This document shows, in pieces, positions 1 through 5,340 of a DNA stretch of 9,292 nucleotides (within the stretch, counting starts at the first letter, position 1; each line of letters begins with the position of its first letter). The stretch covers positions 1 through 9,292 of the forward strand of contig UREA01000042.1 of NCBI GenBank assembly GCA_900546715.1, written 5' to 3'. The position numbers and the translations under genes were made by a program. Under the pieces are notes generated by a model, which was given only the letters and a program-made list of their open reading frames with translations, was not told the origin of the DNA and made no database searches. This stretch comes from an uncultured Mycoplasmatota bacterium. Its GTDB lineage: Bacteria > Bacillota_I > Bacilli_A > RF39 > UBA660.

Positions 1-509
1 ATTATTATTGGATTAGTTGTTGTTTCTATATATTCTTCACTATCATTTAATGAATAATAATATGTTGTTATACTTCCGTTTTCACTAGTAGCACTTACAT
101 CTAATGTAATTGAACTTCCAGTTACATTAGTAGCTACTACATTATCTATCCATACTCCATCATATTTATCAAAGTATACATAACATTGGTCTGATGAATG
201 ACTTAATAAATTAACTGTATTATTCTCAGAATTATACTCAAGTTCTCCACCATTTTCACACCCACTTAAAGTATCATTAAAAATATATCCAGACTCAGGC
301 CAAGTATTATCGGTAGTTTCTGTATATTCTCCACTACCTGCTTCTGTTTCATACATCATAGTTATCATATTGCTTTTTATTACCTGTTCATTCTTATTTA
401 TATTAGATACTATACTATTTTTACTATTGTTTGTATTATTAAATATAATGATGCTTATTAAAACTAATGTTAATAATGTACTAGTTATCAACAATATTTT
501 TTTATTCAT
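1..509 (-). CDS. Surface/secreted repeat-domain protein, 3' end beyond window
   Basis: The ATG at 507-509 follows a GGTGAT ribosome site, and 169 codons are open to the window edge. Seen: a short basic start (MNKK) and a hydrophobic segment at residues 5-23, acting as signal peptide or anchor. A polar Asn/Ser linker follows, then a domain with two Cys (LSGCENGG and SDQCYVYFDK) and an aromatic TWPESGY motif. After about residue 125 comes a beta-type stretch (VVATNVTGSSITLDVSAT) like the start of an Ig/FnIII-like module. I recognise this as a large extracellular protein type common in gut low-GC Firmicutes, but cannot assign a ligand. It is divergent from a Cro/C1-type gene across about 117 bp. 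Its N-terminal layout resembles that of the short surface gene at 4709-4996, suggesting one family. The C-terminal anchoring mode is not visible. Confidence 0.8.
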   Translation of the reverse strand, partial: MNKKILLITSTLLTLVLISIIIFNNTNNSKNSIVSNINKNEQVIKSNMITMMYETEAGSGEYTETTDNTWPESGYIFNDTLSGCENGGELEYNSENNTVNLLSHSSDQCYVYFDKYDGVWIDNVVATNVTGSSITLDVSATSENGSITTYYYSLNDSEEYIETTTNPII

Positions 510-555
510 AGTATCACCAAATATATTTTATAATTATTAGATAAAATTTAACTGA

Positions 556-579
556 ATTTACTCCTAATAAGGTGTAAAT
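556..579. promoter_or_regulatory. Palindromic operator candidate between surface gene and regulator
   Basis: Inverted repeat: ATTTACTCCT (556-565), 4-base spacer, AGGTGTAAAT (570-579), with 9 of 10 positions complementary. No T-run follows on either strand, so it is unlikely to be a terminator. Its place in the divergent spacer suggests a binding site for the neighbouring Cro/C1 protein. A looser outer pair, TTAGAT (537-542) and ATCTAA (587-592), flanks it. That it is an operator is inference. Confidence 0.4.
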
Positions 580-626
580 CTAATACATCTAATTAAATGT
601 ATAAGAAAATATTGTTAGTGATTAAG

Positions 627-860
627 ATGTATTATAATAGATTAAGAGAAATTAGAGAAGATAAATCACTTACACAAAGTGATATAGCTAAAGTTTTAAA
701 TACTACCCAACAACAATATTCTAAGTATGAATTAGGTATACAAATATTACCACTAGAAAAAATAAATACACTTGCTGATTACTATAATACTTCTATAGAT
801 TATTTGATTGGTAGAACAGATGAAAGAAAACCATATCCTAAATCTATATTAAGTAAATAA
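627..860 (+). CDS. Small XRE (Cro/C1) family DNA-binding regulator
   Basis: This 77-residue protein is essentially one Cro/C1 helix-turn-helix domain. The domain reads LREIREDKSLTQSDIAKVLN, then TTQQQYSKYELG as the recognition helix region, then ILPLEKINTLADYYNTSIDYLIG, typical of XRE repressors. Starting at 627 gives the usual MYYNRLREIRE opening, with a weak GTGAT ribosome site just upstream. The ATG at 597 would add ten residues and has no close ribosome site. The gene is divergent from the surface protein to its left and convergent with the PBECR4-like gene to its right, whose stop is 14 bp away. A likely role is repression of the divergent surface gene and itself through the palindrome at 556-579. 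It could instead be linked to the toxin-like locus. Target and ligand are unknown. Confidence 0.85.
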   Translation: MYYNRLREIREDKSLTQSDIAKVLNTTQQQYSKYELGIQILPLEKINTLADYYNTSIDYLIGRTDERKPYPKSILSK

Positions 861-874
861 ACAAATTAATCAAA

Positions 875-1540
875 TTAAACATTCAATATCTGTTTTTCGT
901 TATTTAATAGTATATAAAAACTTTTTTCATTGATTAAAAGATTTAATTCTATCTTTAAAATTCTTTCTTCTTGCAAAGCACCTATAAATGATATATCTTC
1001 TTCAACAATAAAAGTTTCAATAACACATGTAGGATTTTTTATTATTTTTAAGGACATTAAAGGAAATACTGTCTTTCCTGTATCATTAACAACTTTAAAT
1101 AAAACATATTCACCTTTTAATTTTGAATTTCTAGCAATCTTATCGGCAGAAACGATTTTAAAACGGGTTTTATTTATTAGAGTATTTAAAAACATTGGTA
1201 AGTATTCTATTCTATTTTCTATCATTTTCCAACCAATTTTTATATTCGGTTTGTTTTTTATTATTCTTTTTAAATCAAAAAAAGAAATTTCACCATTTTT
1301 AAGTTTCTCAAAACCTAATTTTCCTTTAAAATTTTTACTATCTTTTCTATCTCCGAATGCATATTGTAAACCTAAAATATGGGGCAAAACATATTTAGAT
1401 ATTTTGATTTTAATGTTATGATTCAAAGTTTTAACTTCTATTATACTTCCGTCAAATTTTTCAAAAAAATCAGCTATTTCTCTTAATGAATAATTATTAA
1501 TATTTATTTTTTCTTTTACAAGTTCTAAATCTTTTTTCAT
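875..1540 (-). CDS. PBECR4-like (BECR-fold) putative nuclease toxin
   Basis: This is a 221-residue soluble protein without signal or membrane segment. The ATG at 1538-1540 follows AAAGGAC at good spacing. An upstream in-frame ATG at 1603 is rejected because those codons lie in a terminator hairpin. Seen: an N-terminal helical part (1-45); LPHILGL at 52-58 with His54; KLKNGEISFFDLKR at about 79-92; IENRIEYLP at 107-115; then a beta-rich half (YVLFKV 145-150, ETFIVEED 175-182). Order and motifs resemble the PBECR4 domain (phage-Barnase-EndoU-ColicinE5/D-RelE-like nuclease), a predicted RNase toxin fold found in mobile elements. The match is from memory, not a search. The gene lies directly downstream of a structured RNA and terminator, suggesting a toxin held in check by RNA. 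The active site is not certain; His54 is a candidate. Confidence 0.6.
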   Translation of the reverse strand: MKKDLELVKEKININNYSLREIADFFEKFDGSIIEVKTLNHNIKIKISKYVLPHILGLQYAFGDRKDSKNFKGKLGFEKLKNGEISFFDLKRIIKNKPNIKIGWKMIENRIEYLPMFLNTLINKTRFKIVSADKIARNSKLKGEYVLFKVVNDTGKTVFPLMSLKIIKNPTCVIETFIVEEDISFIGALQEERILKIELNLLINEKSFYILLNNEKQILNV

Positions 1541-1570
1541 TGATTGTCCTTTCCAAAACCCATAAATTAT

Positions 1571-1601
1571 GATAATAAAGGTCTCTTGATATGAAGAGAC
1601 C
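1571..1601 (-). terminator. Intrinsic terminator/attenuator between structured RNA and toxin-like gene
   Basis: A perfect 8-bp stem, GGTCTCTT with AAGAGACC and a 6-base loop (1580-1601), is followed on the minus strand by TTTATTAT. The interrupted T-run suggests partial termination, which would give excess RNA over toxin mRNA, as in type III toxin-antitoxin loci. Confidence 0.65.
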
Positions 1602-1726
1602 AATATTACATTTTATGTTCGGATTGTATGTGATGACAATCGGCATCAGTGCAAGATATTAACGTCCGCAGCACGGAACATCGCCGAACATCTAGCAACG
1701 CACAACATGATAAAATATCATCTGTC
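1571..1726 (-). ncRNA. Candidate structured RNA (possible RNA antitoxin) upstream of the PBECR4-like gene
   Basis: In very AT-rich surroundings, 1615-1691 has 36 G/C of 77 bases and encodes no protein. An 8-bp stem (1615-1622 with 1684-1691) encloses a 5-bp hairpin stacked on it (1623-1627 with 1636-1640). It also encloses a smaller CCG/CGG hairpin (1666-1668 with 1674-1676). A 6-bp hairpin (1707-1712 with 1716-1721) lies near the predicted 5' end. GATGTTC occurs twice at 10-nt spacing, allowing alternative pairing. On the minus strand an extended -10 promoter precedes it and a hairpin terminator ends it, giving an RNA of about 155 nt. The toxin-like gene follows 30 nt later. This is the layout of type III toxin-antitoxin loci, where an RNA antitoxin and terminator precede the toxin gene. 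I recognise no Rfam family. Ends are predicted. Confidence 0.5.
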
Positions 1727-1732
1727 ATAATA

Positions 1733-1761
1733 TTTATATCATATAATTTACTAAAATGCAA
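1733..1761 (-). promoter_or_regulatory. Extended -10 promoter for the structured RNA/toxin-like locus
   Basis: On the minus strand, TTGCAT (1756-1761) is followed by 17 bases and TATAAA (1733-1738). TG one base upstream of the -10 makes an extended -10 (TGATATAAA). The predicted start is near 1726, just before the first hairpin. The -35 is weak (3 of 6). Confidence 0.5.
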
Positions 1762-1766
1762 CAGAT

Positions 1767-1788
1767 ATTTTTAAGTTATTTTTAAGTT
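1767..1788. repeat. Perfect 11-bp tandem duplication upstream of the RNA promoter
   Basis: ATTTTTAAGTT is repeated twice without gap (1767-1777, 1778-1788), flanked by CAGATA (1762-1767) and TATCTG (1791-1796). It abuts the -35 of the minus-strand promoter. An 11-bp direct-repeat period is typical of OmpR/PhoB-type regulator sites, and such a regulator is encoded at 3501-4175. That link is inference. Confidence 0.45.
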
Positions 1789-1907
1789 TGTATCTGAAAA
1801 ATCACATTTATTTTATGTAAAATCACAAAAAATATGTATATTTATATAAAAATGAACTTACAGAAATAACTAACTCAATTAACAATTTAAATAAAAATAA
1901 TAGAAAA

Positions 1908-1929
1908 TAAGAGGTAAATAAGAGGTAAA
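1908..1929. repeat. Second 11-bp tandem duplication
   Basis: TAAGAGGTAAA is repeated twice perfectly and without gap (1908-1918, 1919-1929). The unit differs from that at 1767-1788 but has the same length. It may be a regulator site or replication slippage. Confidence 0.4.
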
Positions 1930-1955
1930 ATCAATTAAATTTATAAAAAAATACC

Positions 1956-1987
1956 ATAAAAAAGGGAAAATTATTCATTTCCCTTAA
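1956..1987 (-). terminator. Terminator downstream of the two-component operon
   Basis: On the minus strand AAGGGAAA pairs with TTTCCCTT (1978-1985 with 1962-1969) across an 8-base loop, followed by a T-run. It lies about 150 bases after the kinase stop, an unusually long tail, but is the first good hairpin found there. Confidence 0.75.
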
Positions 1988-2137
1988 AAGTGTGAGTTTT
2001 GAGTTTATATGTTAATTGTGTATAGTTTGTAATATTATATTACATATTTTTTTCTTTAACTTATTCGCATTCCTCCTTTATTACATTTTAATCATACTAA
2101 AGATTTATGAAGTTTTTGTGTTGAAAGTATGAAATAA

Positions 2138-3529
2138 TTATAATTTAATCTTAAAGTAGAAAGTTGAACCTTTTTTTAACACTGATTTGACACCATATTC
2201 ATAATTGTGTAATTCAAGTATTTGTTTTACTATAGAAAGTCCTAGGCCAGTTGATACAACATTTCTTTGATGTTTCTTATCATTTTTATAATATTTATCC
2301 CAAATATAAGGTATTTCTTCTGGTTTTATACCTTTACCAGTATCAATAATTTCTACTAAGTAATATTTTTTATGTTTAGTTACTCTAATTGTAACAGTTT
2401 TATCATCACCAGTATAATTAATGGCATTATTAACTAAATTATATATTACTTGGTTAAGTTTCTTTTTATCAGCTTTAATCCACATTTCCTCTGGCATTTC
2501 AACATTAATAGTATATTTTTCAGTTTCTTTAATAATTTGATATCTTTTAACAATTGAATTTATTTCTTCTGCTAAATTAAATTTTTCTAATTTTAAAGTA
2601 TCAGCATTAGATTGCATTTTAGATAAATCTAGAATATCATTTACTAATACTGTAAGTCTGTCTGTTTCATCAACTATAATACCTAAATGTTCATTCATTT
2701 TATCATGGTCTTTATAAGAGATATCTCTAATCATTTCTGCATAAGCTTTAATCATTGTTAAAGGTGTTTTTAAATCATGTGATACATTAGCCATTAAATC
2801 ATGCCGTAATTCATCTGTTTTAGCCATTTCTTTTTGAGCTTGCGATAAAGTCTCTGCTAGCTCATCTATTTCTTTAATACCCGACTCTTTAAATTCAACT
2901 TTTGAGTCGCCATTACCTAGTTTTTTAGCTTTTTTAGTTATTTCAGTTATAGGGTCAGTTAATTTAGTTGATAAGAAAATAGAGATTATAACTGCTATAA
3001 ATATACCTAAGAAACATACATACATTAATTGTTGTTTAATAATTAAGGTAACTTCAGTTATATCTTCTAGATTAGAATAGATAAATGTATAGTTACTATT
3101 ATTTTTTAAACCATATAAAAGGGCTGCAACATGTCTATCATCATTAACAAATTGATAAGCTTTAAATTCTTCGTCACTATTAACAAAATTAAGCATTAAT
3201 TCTTGAACTTTAGTATTTTCATTCTTTAAGGCACAGCCTTCCATATTTAAATTATATCCTGTAAAATTACCAAAATCATCAGTTACAACAATACATACTT
3301 CATTTTGATAAGAAATATCTTGAAGCATACTATCAAGGCTGTTTGTATCAGCATTTTGAATAGATGAAACAATACTATCCATATTAGATATTTGTTCTCT
3401 CTCATAATAAAAATCGAATATCCAAGCTTGACATATCCATAAAAGCAAAATAATTACAACATTAAAAACAAGCAAATAAATTAAGGTCTTTGCTTGAATA
3501 CTAGTTTTTCTTTTCGTCTTCATACTCAA
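2138..3529 (-). CDS. Sensor histidine kinase, HAMP-HisKA-HATPase
   Basis: This 463-residue inner-membrane sensor senses an unknown signal and phosphorylates the adjacent regulator. Seen: membrane segment 1 at 16-36, an extracytoplasmic domain of about 130 residues, membrane segment 2 at 168-188, then HAMP (about 188-240). The HisKA H-box SHDLKTPL carries His251. The ATPase domain has an N-box (NLVNNAINYT, 364-373), G1 box DTGKG (396-400) and G2 GLGLS (428-432). All catalytic motifs are intact. It overlaps the end of the regulator gene by 29 bp, indicating translational coupling. A TTG start at 3529, about 7 bases after AGGA, is preferred; the ATG at 3523 (two residues shorter) has no well-spaced site. 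The sensing domain is not recognised, so the stimulus is unknown. Confidence 0.95.
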   Translation of the reverse strand: MSMKTKRKTSIQAKTLIYLLVFNVVIILLLWICQAWIFDFYYEREQISNMDSIVSSIQNADTNSLDSMLQDISYQNEVCIVVTDDFGNFTGYNLNMEGCALKNENTKVQELMLNFVNSDEEFKAYQFVNDDRHVAALLYGLKNNSNYTFIYSNLEDITEVTLIIKQQLMYVCFLGIFIAVIISIFLSTKLTDPITEITKKAKKLGNGDSKVEFKESGIKEIDELAETLSQAQKEMAKTDELRHDLMANVSHDLKTPLTMIKAYAEMIRDISYKDHDKMNEHLGIIVDETDRLTVLVNDILDLSKMQSNADTLKLEKFNLAEEINSIVKRYQIIKETEKYTINVEMPEEMWIKADKKKLNQVIYNLVNNAINYTGDDKTVTIRVTKHKKYYLVEIIDTGKGIKPEEIPYIWDKYYKNDKKHQRNVVSTGLGLSIVKQILELHNYEYGVKSVLKKGSTFYFKIKL

Positions 3530-4175
3530 ACTTATATCCTACTGCTCTTACGGTTACTATCATATTTTTATATTTGCCTAAATGCTTCCTTAAAGTTTTA
3601 ACATGGGTATCTATTGTACGATCATCACCATAAAAATCATAACCCCAAATATTACTTAATAAATTTTCTCTTGATAATGCAATATTTTTATTGTCAATAA
3701 AATATTTTAATAAATCATATTCTTTTGGTGTTAAATAAATCTTTTTGCCATCGATATACACATCATGAGCGACATTATCAAGTTTTATTCCTTTAATTTC
3801 ATAGACATCTTCTTTATTATCTTTTCTCTTAGTAACAGCTTTAATTCTTGCCACTAATTCTTTAGGACTAAAAGGTTTAGTTACATAATCATCAATACCT
3901 AAATCAAAACCAATAAGTTTATCATATTCTTCTCCTCTAGCAGATAACATAATAAATGGAATGTCTTTAATTTTTTTGATTTCTCTACATGCCGTATAAC
4001 CATCCATTTTAGGCATCATAATATCCATGATAATTATATCAAAATTATCATGTTTAACTTTTTCAATGGCATCTTCTCCATTTTCGGCTTCAACTACATT
4101 CATTTTTTCGAGTAATAAATACTCTTTTATAACATCTCTAATTAATTTTTCATCATCGACAACTAAAACATTCAT
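3501..4175 (-). CDS. OmpR/PhoB-family response regulator
   Basis: This 224-residue protein has an N-terminal receiver and a C-terminal winged-helix DNA-binding domain. The receiver has the acidic pocket VVDDE (Asp7, Asp8), phospho-acceptor Asp51 in IIMDIMMPKMDG, Ser78 in the LSAR switch position and Lys100 in TKPF. The effector domain (about 128-224) has LTPKEYDLL, LLSNIWGYDF, DDRTIDTHVKTLRKHLG and VRAVGYKFE, all characteristic of the OmpR/PhoB class. The ATG at 4173-4175 follows GGTGATGTT. It is the first gene of the pair and ends inside the kinase start. Members usually bind direct repeats with an 11-bp period; such a repeat is present at 1767-1788, though no functional link is shown. The regulon cannot be named from the sequence. 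Confidence 0.96.
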   Translation of the reverse strand: MNVLVVDDEKLIRDVIKEYLLLEKMNVVEAENGEDAIEKVKHDNFDIIIMDIMMPKMDGYTACREIKKIKDIPFIMLSARGEEYDKLIGFDLGIDDYVTKPFSPKELVARIKAVTKRKDNKEDVYEIKGIKLDNVAHDVYIDGKKIYLTPKEYDLLKYFIDNKNIALSRENLLSNIWGYDFYGDDRTIDTHVKTLRKHLGKYKNMIVTVRAVGYKFEYEDEKKN

Positions 4176-4208
4176 AACATCACCAACAATATTATATATA
4201 TTAATTGT

Positions 4209-4244
4209 GAAAAAAGCATGAAATTTATCTCATTCGTGCTTTTT
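4209..4244 (-). terminator. Terminator of the 144-residue gene
   Basis: On the minus strand AAAAAGCA pairs with TGCTTTTT (4237-4244 with 4211-4218). The stem extends inward by GAA/TTC after one mismatch, and a run of six T follows the GC part. The 5' arm lies inside the last codons of the gene, so the hairpin overlaps its stop. Confidence 0.75.
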
Positions 4245-4659
4245 CTTCTATATAATATGGAATTTCTGTAACACTTTCTTCTTGTTTTTCAGTTCTACTT
4301 ATAACTTTAATATTATCTTTTTCCATAATAAATCTATCAATTGAGTATAAATCTCTTTGTTTATAACCTGGTTTATATTCCCTAGTTATTTCAGAACAAA
4401 TATTTATTTCATCATCATAAACATTAATTTCTGAATCAAAAGATTTATTTAATTCTTTATTTGTTTCAGAATCCAGTTCATATACTAACCCATTGGCATT
4501 TACTGAATATTCATTAAGTCTTGTTAAATGCATTCTTATAATAGTTCCATTTCTAAGAGGTTTAACATTACTCATTAAATATCTAAATATTCTCGCTTCC
4601 TCCAATGATATTCCCTCATATGGAAAATTTTGTTCTTCTTCTAAAATGTCTGCATTCAT
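4225..4659 (-). CDS. Hypothetical acidic protein, 144 residues
   Basis: I do not recognise this protein. It is soluble, without signal peptide or membrane segment, rich in Glu, Asn and Ile. Seen: an N-terminal EEARIFRYLMSNVKPLRNGTIIRMHLTRLNEYSVNANGL-type segment (about 20-58) that looks structured, a highly acidic middle, a patch YKQRDLYSIDRFI (about 98-110) and a charged tail ending KARMR. The ATG at 4657-4659 has AGGTGAT upstream but about 11 bases away, longer than ideal; no better in-frame start is visible. It has its own extended -10 promoter and terminator, so it appears monocistronic, upstream of the response regulator on the same strand. A role linked to the two-component system is possible but unsupported. 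Confidence 0.75.
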   Translation of the reverse strand: MNADILEEEQNFPYEGISLEEARIFRYLMSNVKPLRNGTIIRMHLTRLNEYSVNANGLVYELDSETNKELNKSFDSEINVYDDEINICSEITREYKPGYKQRDLYSIDRFIMEKDNIKVISRTEKQEESVTEIPYYIEEKARMR

Positions 4660-4684
4660 ATATAAATTTAATCACCTAGCTAAT

Positions 4685-4712
4685 ATTATAGCATATTTTT
4701 AGAAAATATCAA
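4685..4712 (-). promoter_or_regulatory. Extended -10 sigma-A promoter for the 144-residue gene
   Basis: On the minus strand, TTGATA (4707-4712) is followed by 16 bases and TATAAT (4685-4690), with TG at the extended -10 position (TGCTATAAT). The -35 overlaps the stop codon of the upstream short surface gene. Confidence 0.75.
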
Positions 4713-4996
4713 TCAATTCTGATAGGATCAGAACTTGTTCCGGAACCGCTGACATAAGTTACATTTGAGTTAAGGTAAAAACAAGGACGAATAATGGCAG
4801 AATCTAAGCTAGGATTAGAAAAAGCAAATGCGGAGCCAATACTACCAGAATTGCTAACATAAAACGCATTAGCCATCTCTGTCGCATTAGGAAAAAAAAT
4901 TAAATTGTTAGTATTTTTATTAACAATAAAAATACTAACAATTACAATTATTAATGTTAATAACCCACAACTTATCAACATTACTTTCTTTTTCAA
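4709..4996 (-). CDS. Short membrane-anchored surface protein, apparently internally deleted
   Basis: This 95-residue product starts at TTG (4994-4996), with AGGTG six bases upstream. A GTG at 5003-5005 is nearer the same site and less likely. Seen: a basic start, a hydrophobic segment at about 5-24, then NKNTNN as in the surface gene at the left edge. Next comes a short Ser/Asn/Ala-rich region and the tail RPCFYLNSNVTYVSGSGTSS-DPIRID. I associate this type of tail (RPV.YLNS....SGSGT..DP) with the C-terminal ends of large surface proteins in related gut bacteria. The gene thus looks like an N-terminal anchor joined directly to the last 65 or so residues of a large protein. It is still open and has a perfect consensus promoter, so it may be a functional mini-protein or a deletion relic. 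Confidence 0.6.
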   Translation of the reverse strand: MKKKVMLISCGLLTLIIVIVSIFIVNKNTNNLIFFPNATEMANAFYVSNSGSIGSAFAFSNPSLDSAIIRPCFYLNSNVTYVSGSGTSSDPIRID

Positions 4997-5017
4997 AAAC
5001 TTCACCTACTTTGTATA

Positions 5018-5033
5018 TCGTAATATCTTACGA
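5018..5033. promoter_or_regulatory. Palindromic operator TCGTAA-4-TTACGA
   Basis: A perfect 6-bp inverted repeat with spacer TATC lies in the spacer between the short surface gene and the Cro/C1 gene. A third half-site, TTACGA (5062-5067), sits between the -35 and -10 of the minus promoter. Likely bound by the adjacent regulator; inference. Confidence 0.55.
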
Positions 5034-5044
5034 TTTATAATAAA

Positions 5045-5073
5045 ATTATACTAGTAAAATGTTACGATGTCAA
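5045..5073 (-). promoter_or_regulatory. Perfect consensus sigma-A promoter for the short surface gene
   Basis: On the minus strand, TTGACA (5068-5073), 17-bp spacer, TATAAT (5045-5050): identical to the consensus in all 12 positions and in spacing. The predicted start is near 5038, within a few bases of the palindrome, so bound repressor would block it. It overlaps any promoter of the divergent regulator. Confidence 0.85.
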
Positions 5074-5087
5074 TAGGTGATAAAACA

Positions 5088-5309
5088 ATGAAAATAAATG
5101 CAAGAAATTATAAGGCTAATGAAACATTTAAAATAATAAGACAAGGTCTTGATTTAACTCAAGAAGAACTAGCTAAAGATATAAATATTAGCAAATCTTC
5201 TATTGAAAAATATGAATATGGTACAGTTAATTATACATTTGAAACTATTCTTAAAATATGTAATAAATACAATTTAGATATTATTATTGTTGATAAAAAC
5301 CAAAAATAA
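5088..5309 (+). CDS. Small XRE (Cro/C1) family regulator
   Basis: This 73-residue protein consists almost wholly of a Cro/C1 helix-turn-helix domain: FKIIRQGLDLTQEELAKDIN, then ISKSSIEKYEYG for turn and recognition helix, then FETILKICNKYNLDI. The ATG at 5088 is chosen because AGGTGAT sits six bases upstream; an in-frame ATG at 5067 has no ribosome site and lies inside the opposing promoter. A possible own promoter is TTGTAT (5011-5016), 19 bases, TATAAT (5036-5041), which straddles the palindrome at 5018-5033. Autoregulation together with control of the divergent surface gene is the simplest reading. It differs clearly in sequence from the regulator at 627-860, so the two probably read different operators. 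It ends at a shared bidirectional terminator. Confidence 0.88.
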   Translation: MKINARNYKANETFKIIRQGLDLTQEELAKDINISKSSIEKYEYGTVNYTFETILKICNKYNLDIIIVDKNQK

Positions 5310-5318
5310 GGCATAATA

Positions 5319-5340
5319 AAAACTCCATTTCTGGAGTTTT
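5319..5340. terminator. Bidirectional terminator between convergent genes
   Basis: A 9-bp stem AAAACTCCA with TGGAGTTTT and tetraloop TTTC ends both the plus-strand regulator and the minus-strand YtxH-like operon. The minus side has the stronger T-run (TTTTTATTAT). The stop codon of the YtxH-like gene overlaps the stem by two bases. Confidence 0.85.

Larger units (their letters stand above)
1727..2137. other. Gene-poor AT-rich intergenic region
   Basis: No convincing gene is seen on either strand in these roughly 410 bases. The stretch holds the RNA promoter, two different 11-bp tandem duplications (1767-1788 and 1908-1929), the kinase-side terminator (1956-1987) and an orphan consensus ribosome site (2072-2079). 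Otherwise it is low-complexity A/T sequence. Confidence 0.6.

Noticed and set aside
930..1421. 163-codon open frame on the plus strand
   Set aside because: It is antisense to the PBECR4-like gene, lacks a ribosome site and reads as hydrophobic low-complexity sequence; a shadow frame.
1541..1603. N-terminal extension of the PBECR4-like protein from the ATG at 1603
   Set aside because: The extra codons translate the terminator hairpin and spacer, whereas the ATG at 1540 has a well-spaced ribosome site.
1615..1691. tRNA gene or integron attC site as explanation for the GC-rich structured segment
   Set aside because: No T-loop consensus, anticodon arm or acceptor pairing fits a tRNA, and the attC core sites are not seen. 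A promoter and terminator on one strand fit a separate RNA better.
4027..4221. 64-codon plus-strand frame
   Set aside because: Antisense to the receiver domain of the response regulator; Ser/Ile-rich shadow translation.
4493..4702. 69-codon plus-strand frame
   Set aside because: Antisense to the 144-residue gene and its promoter; no ribosome site.
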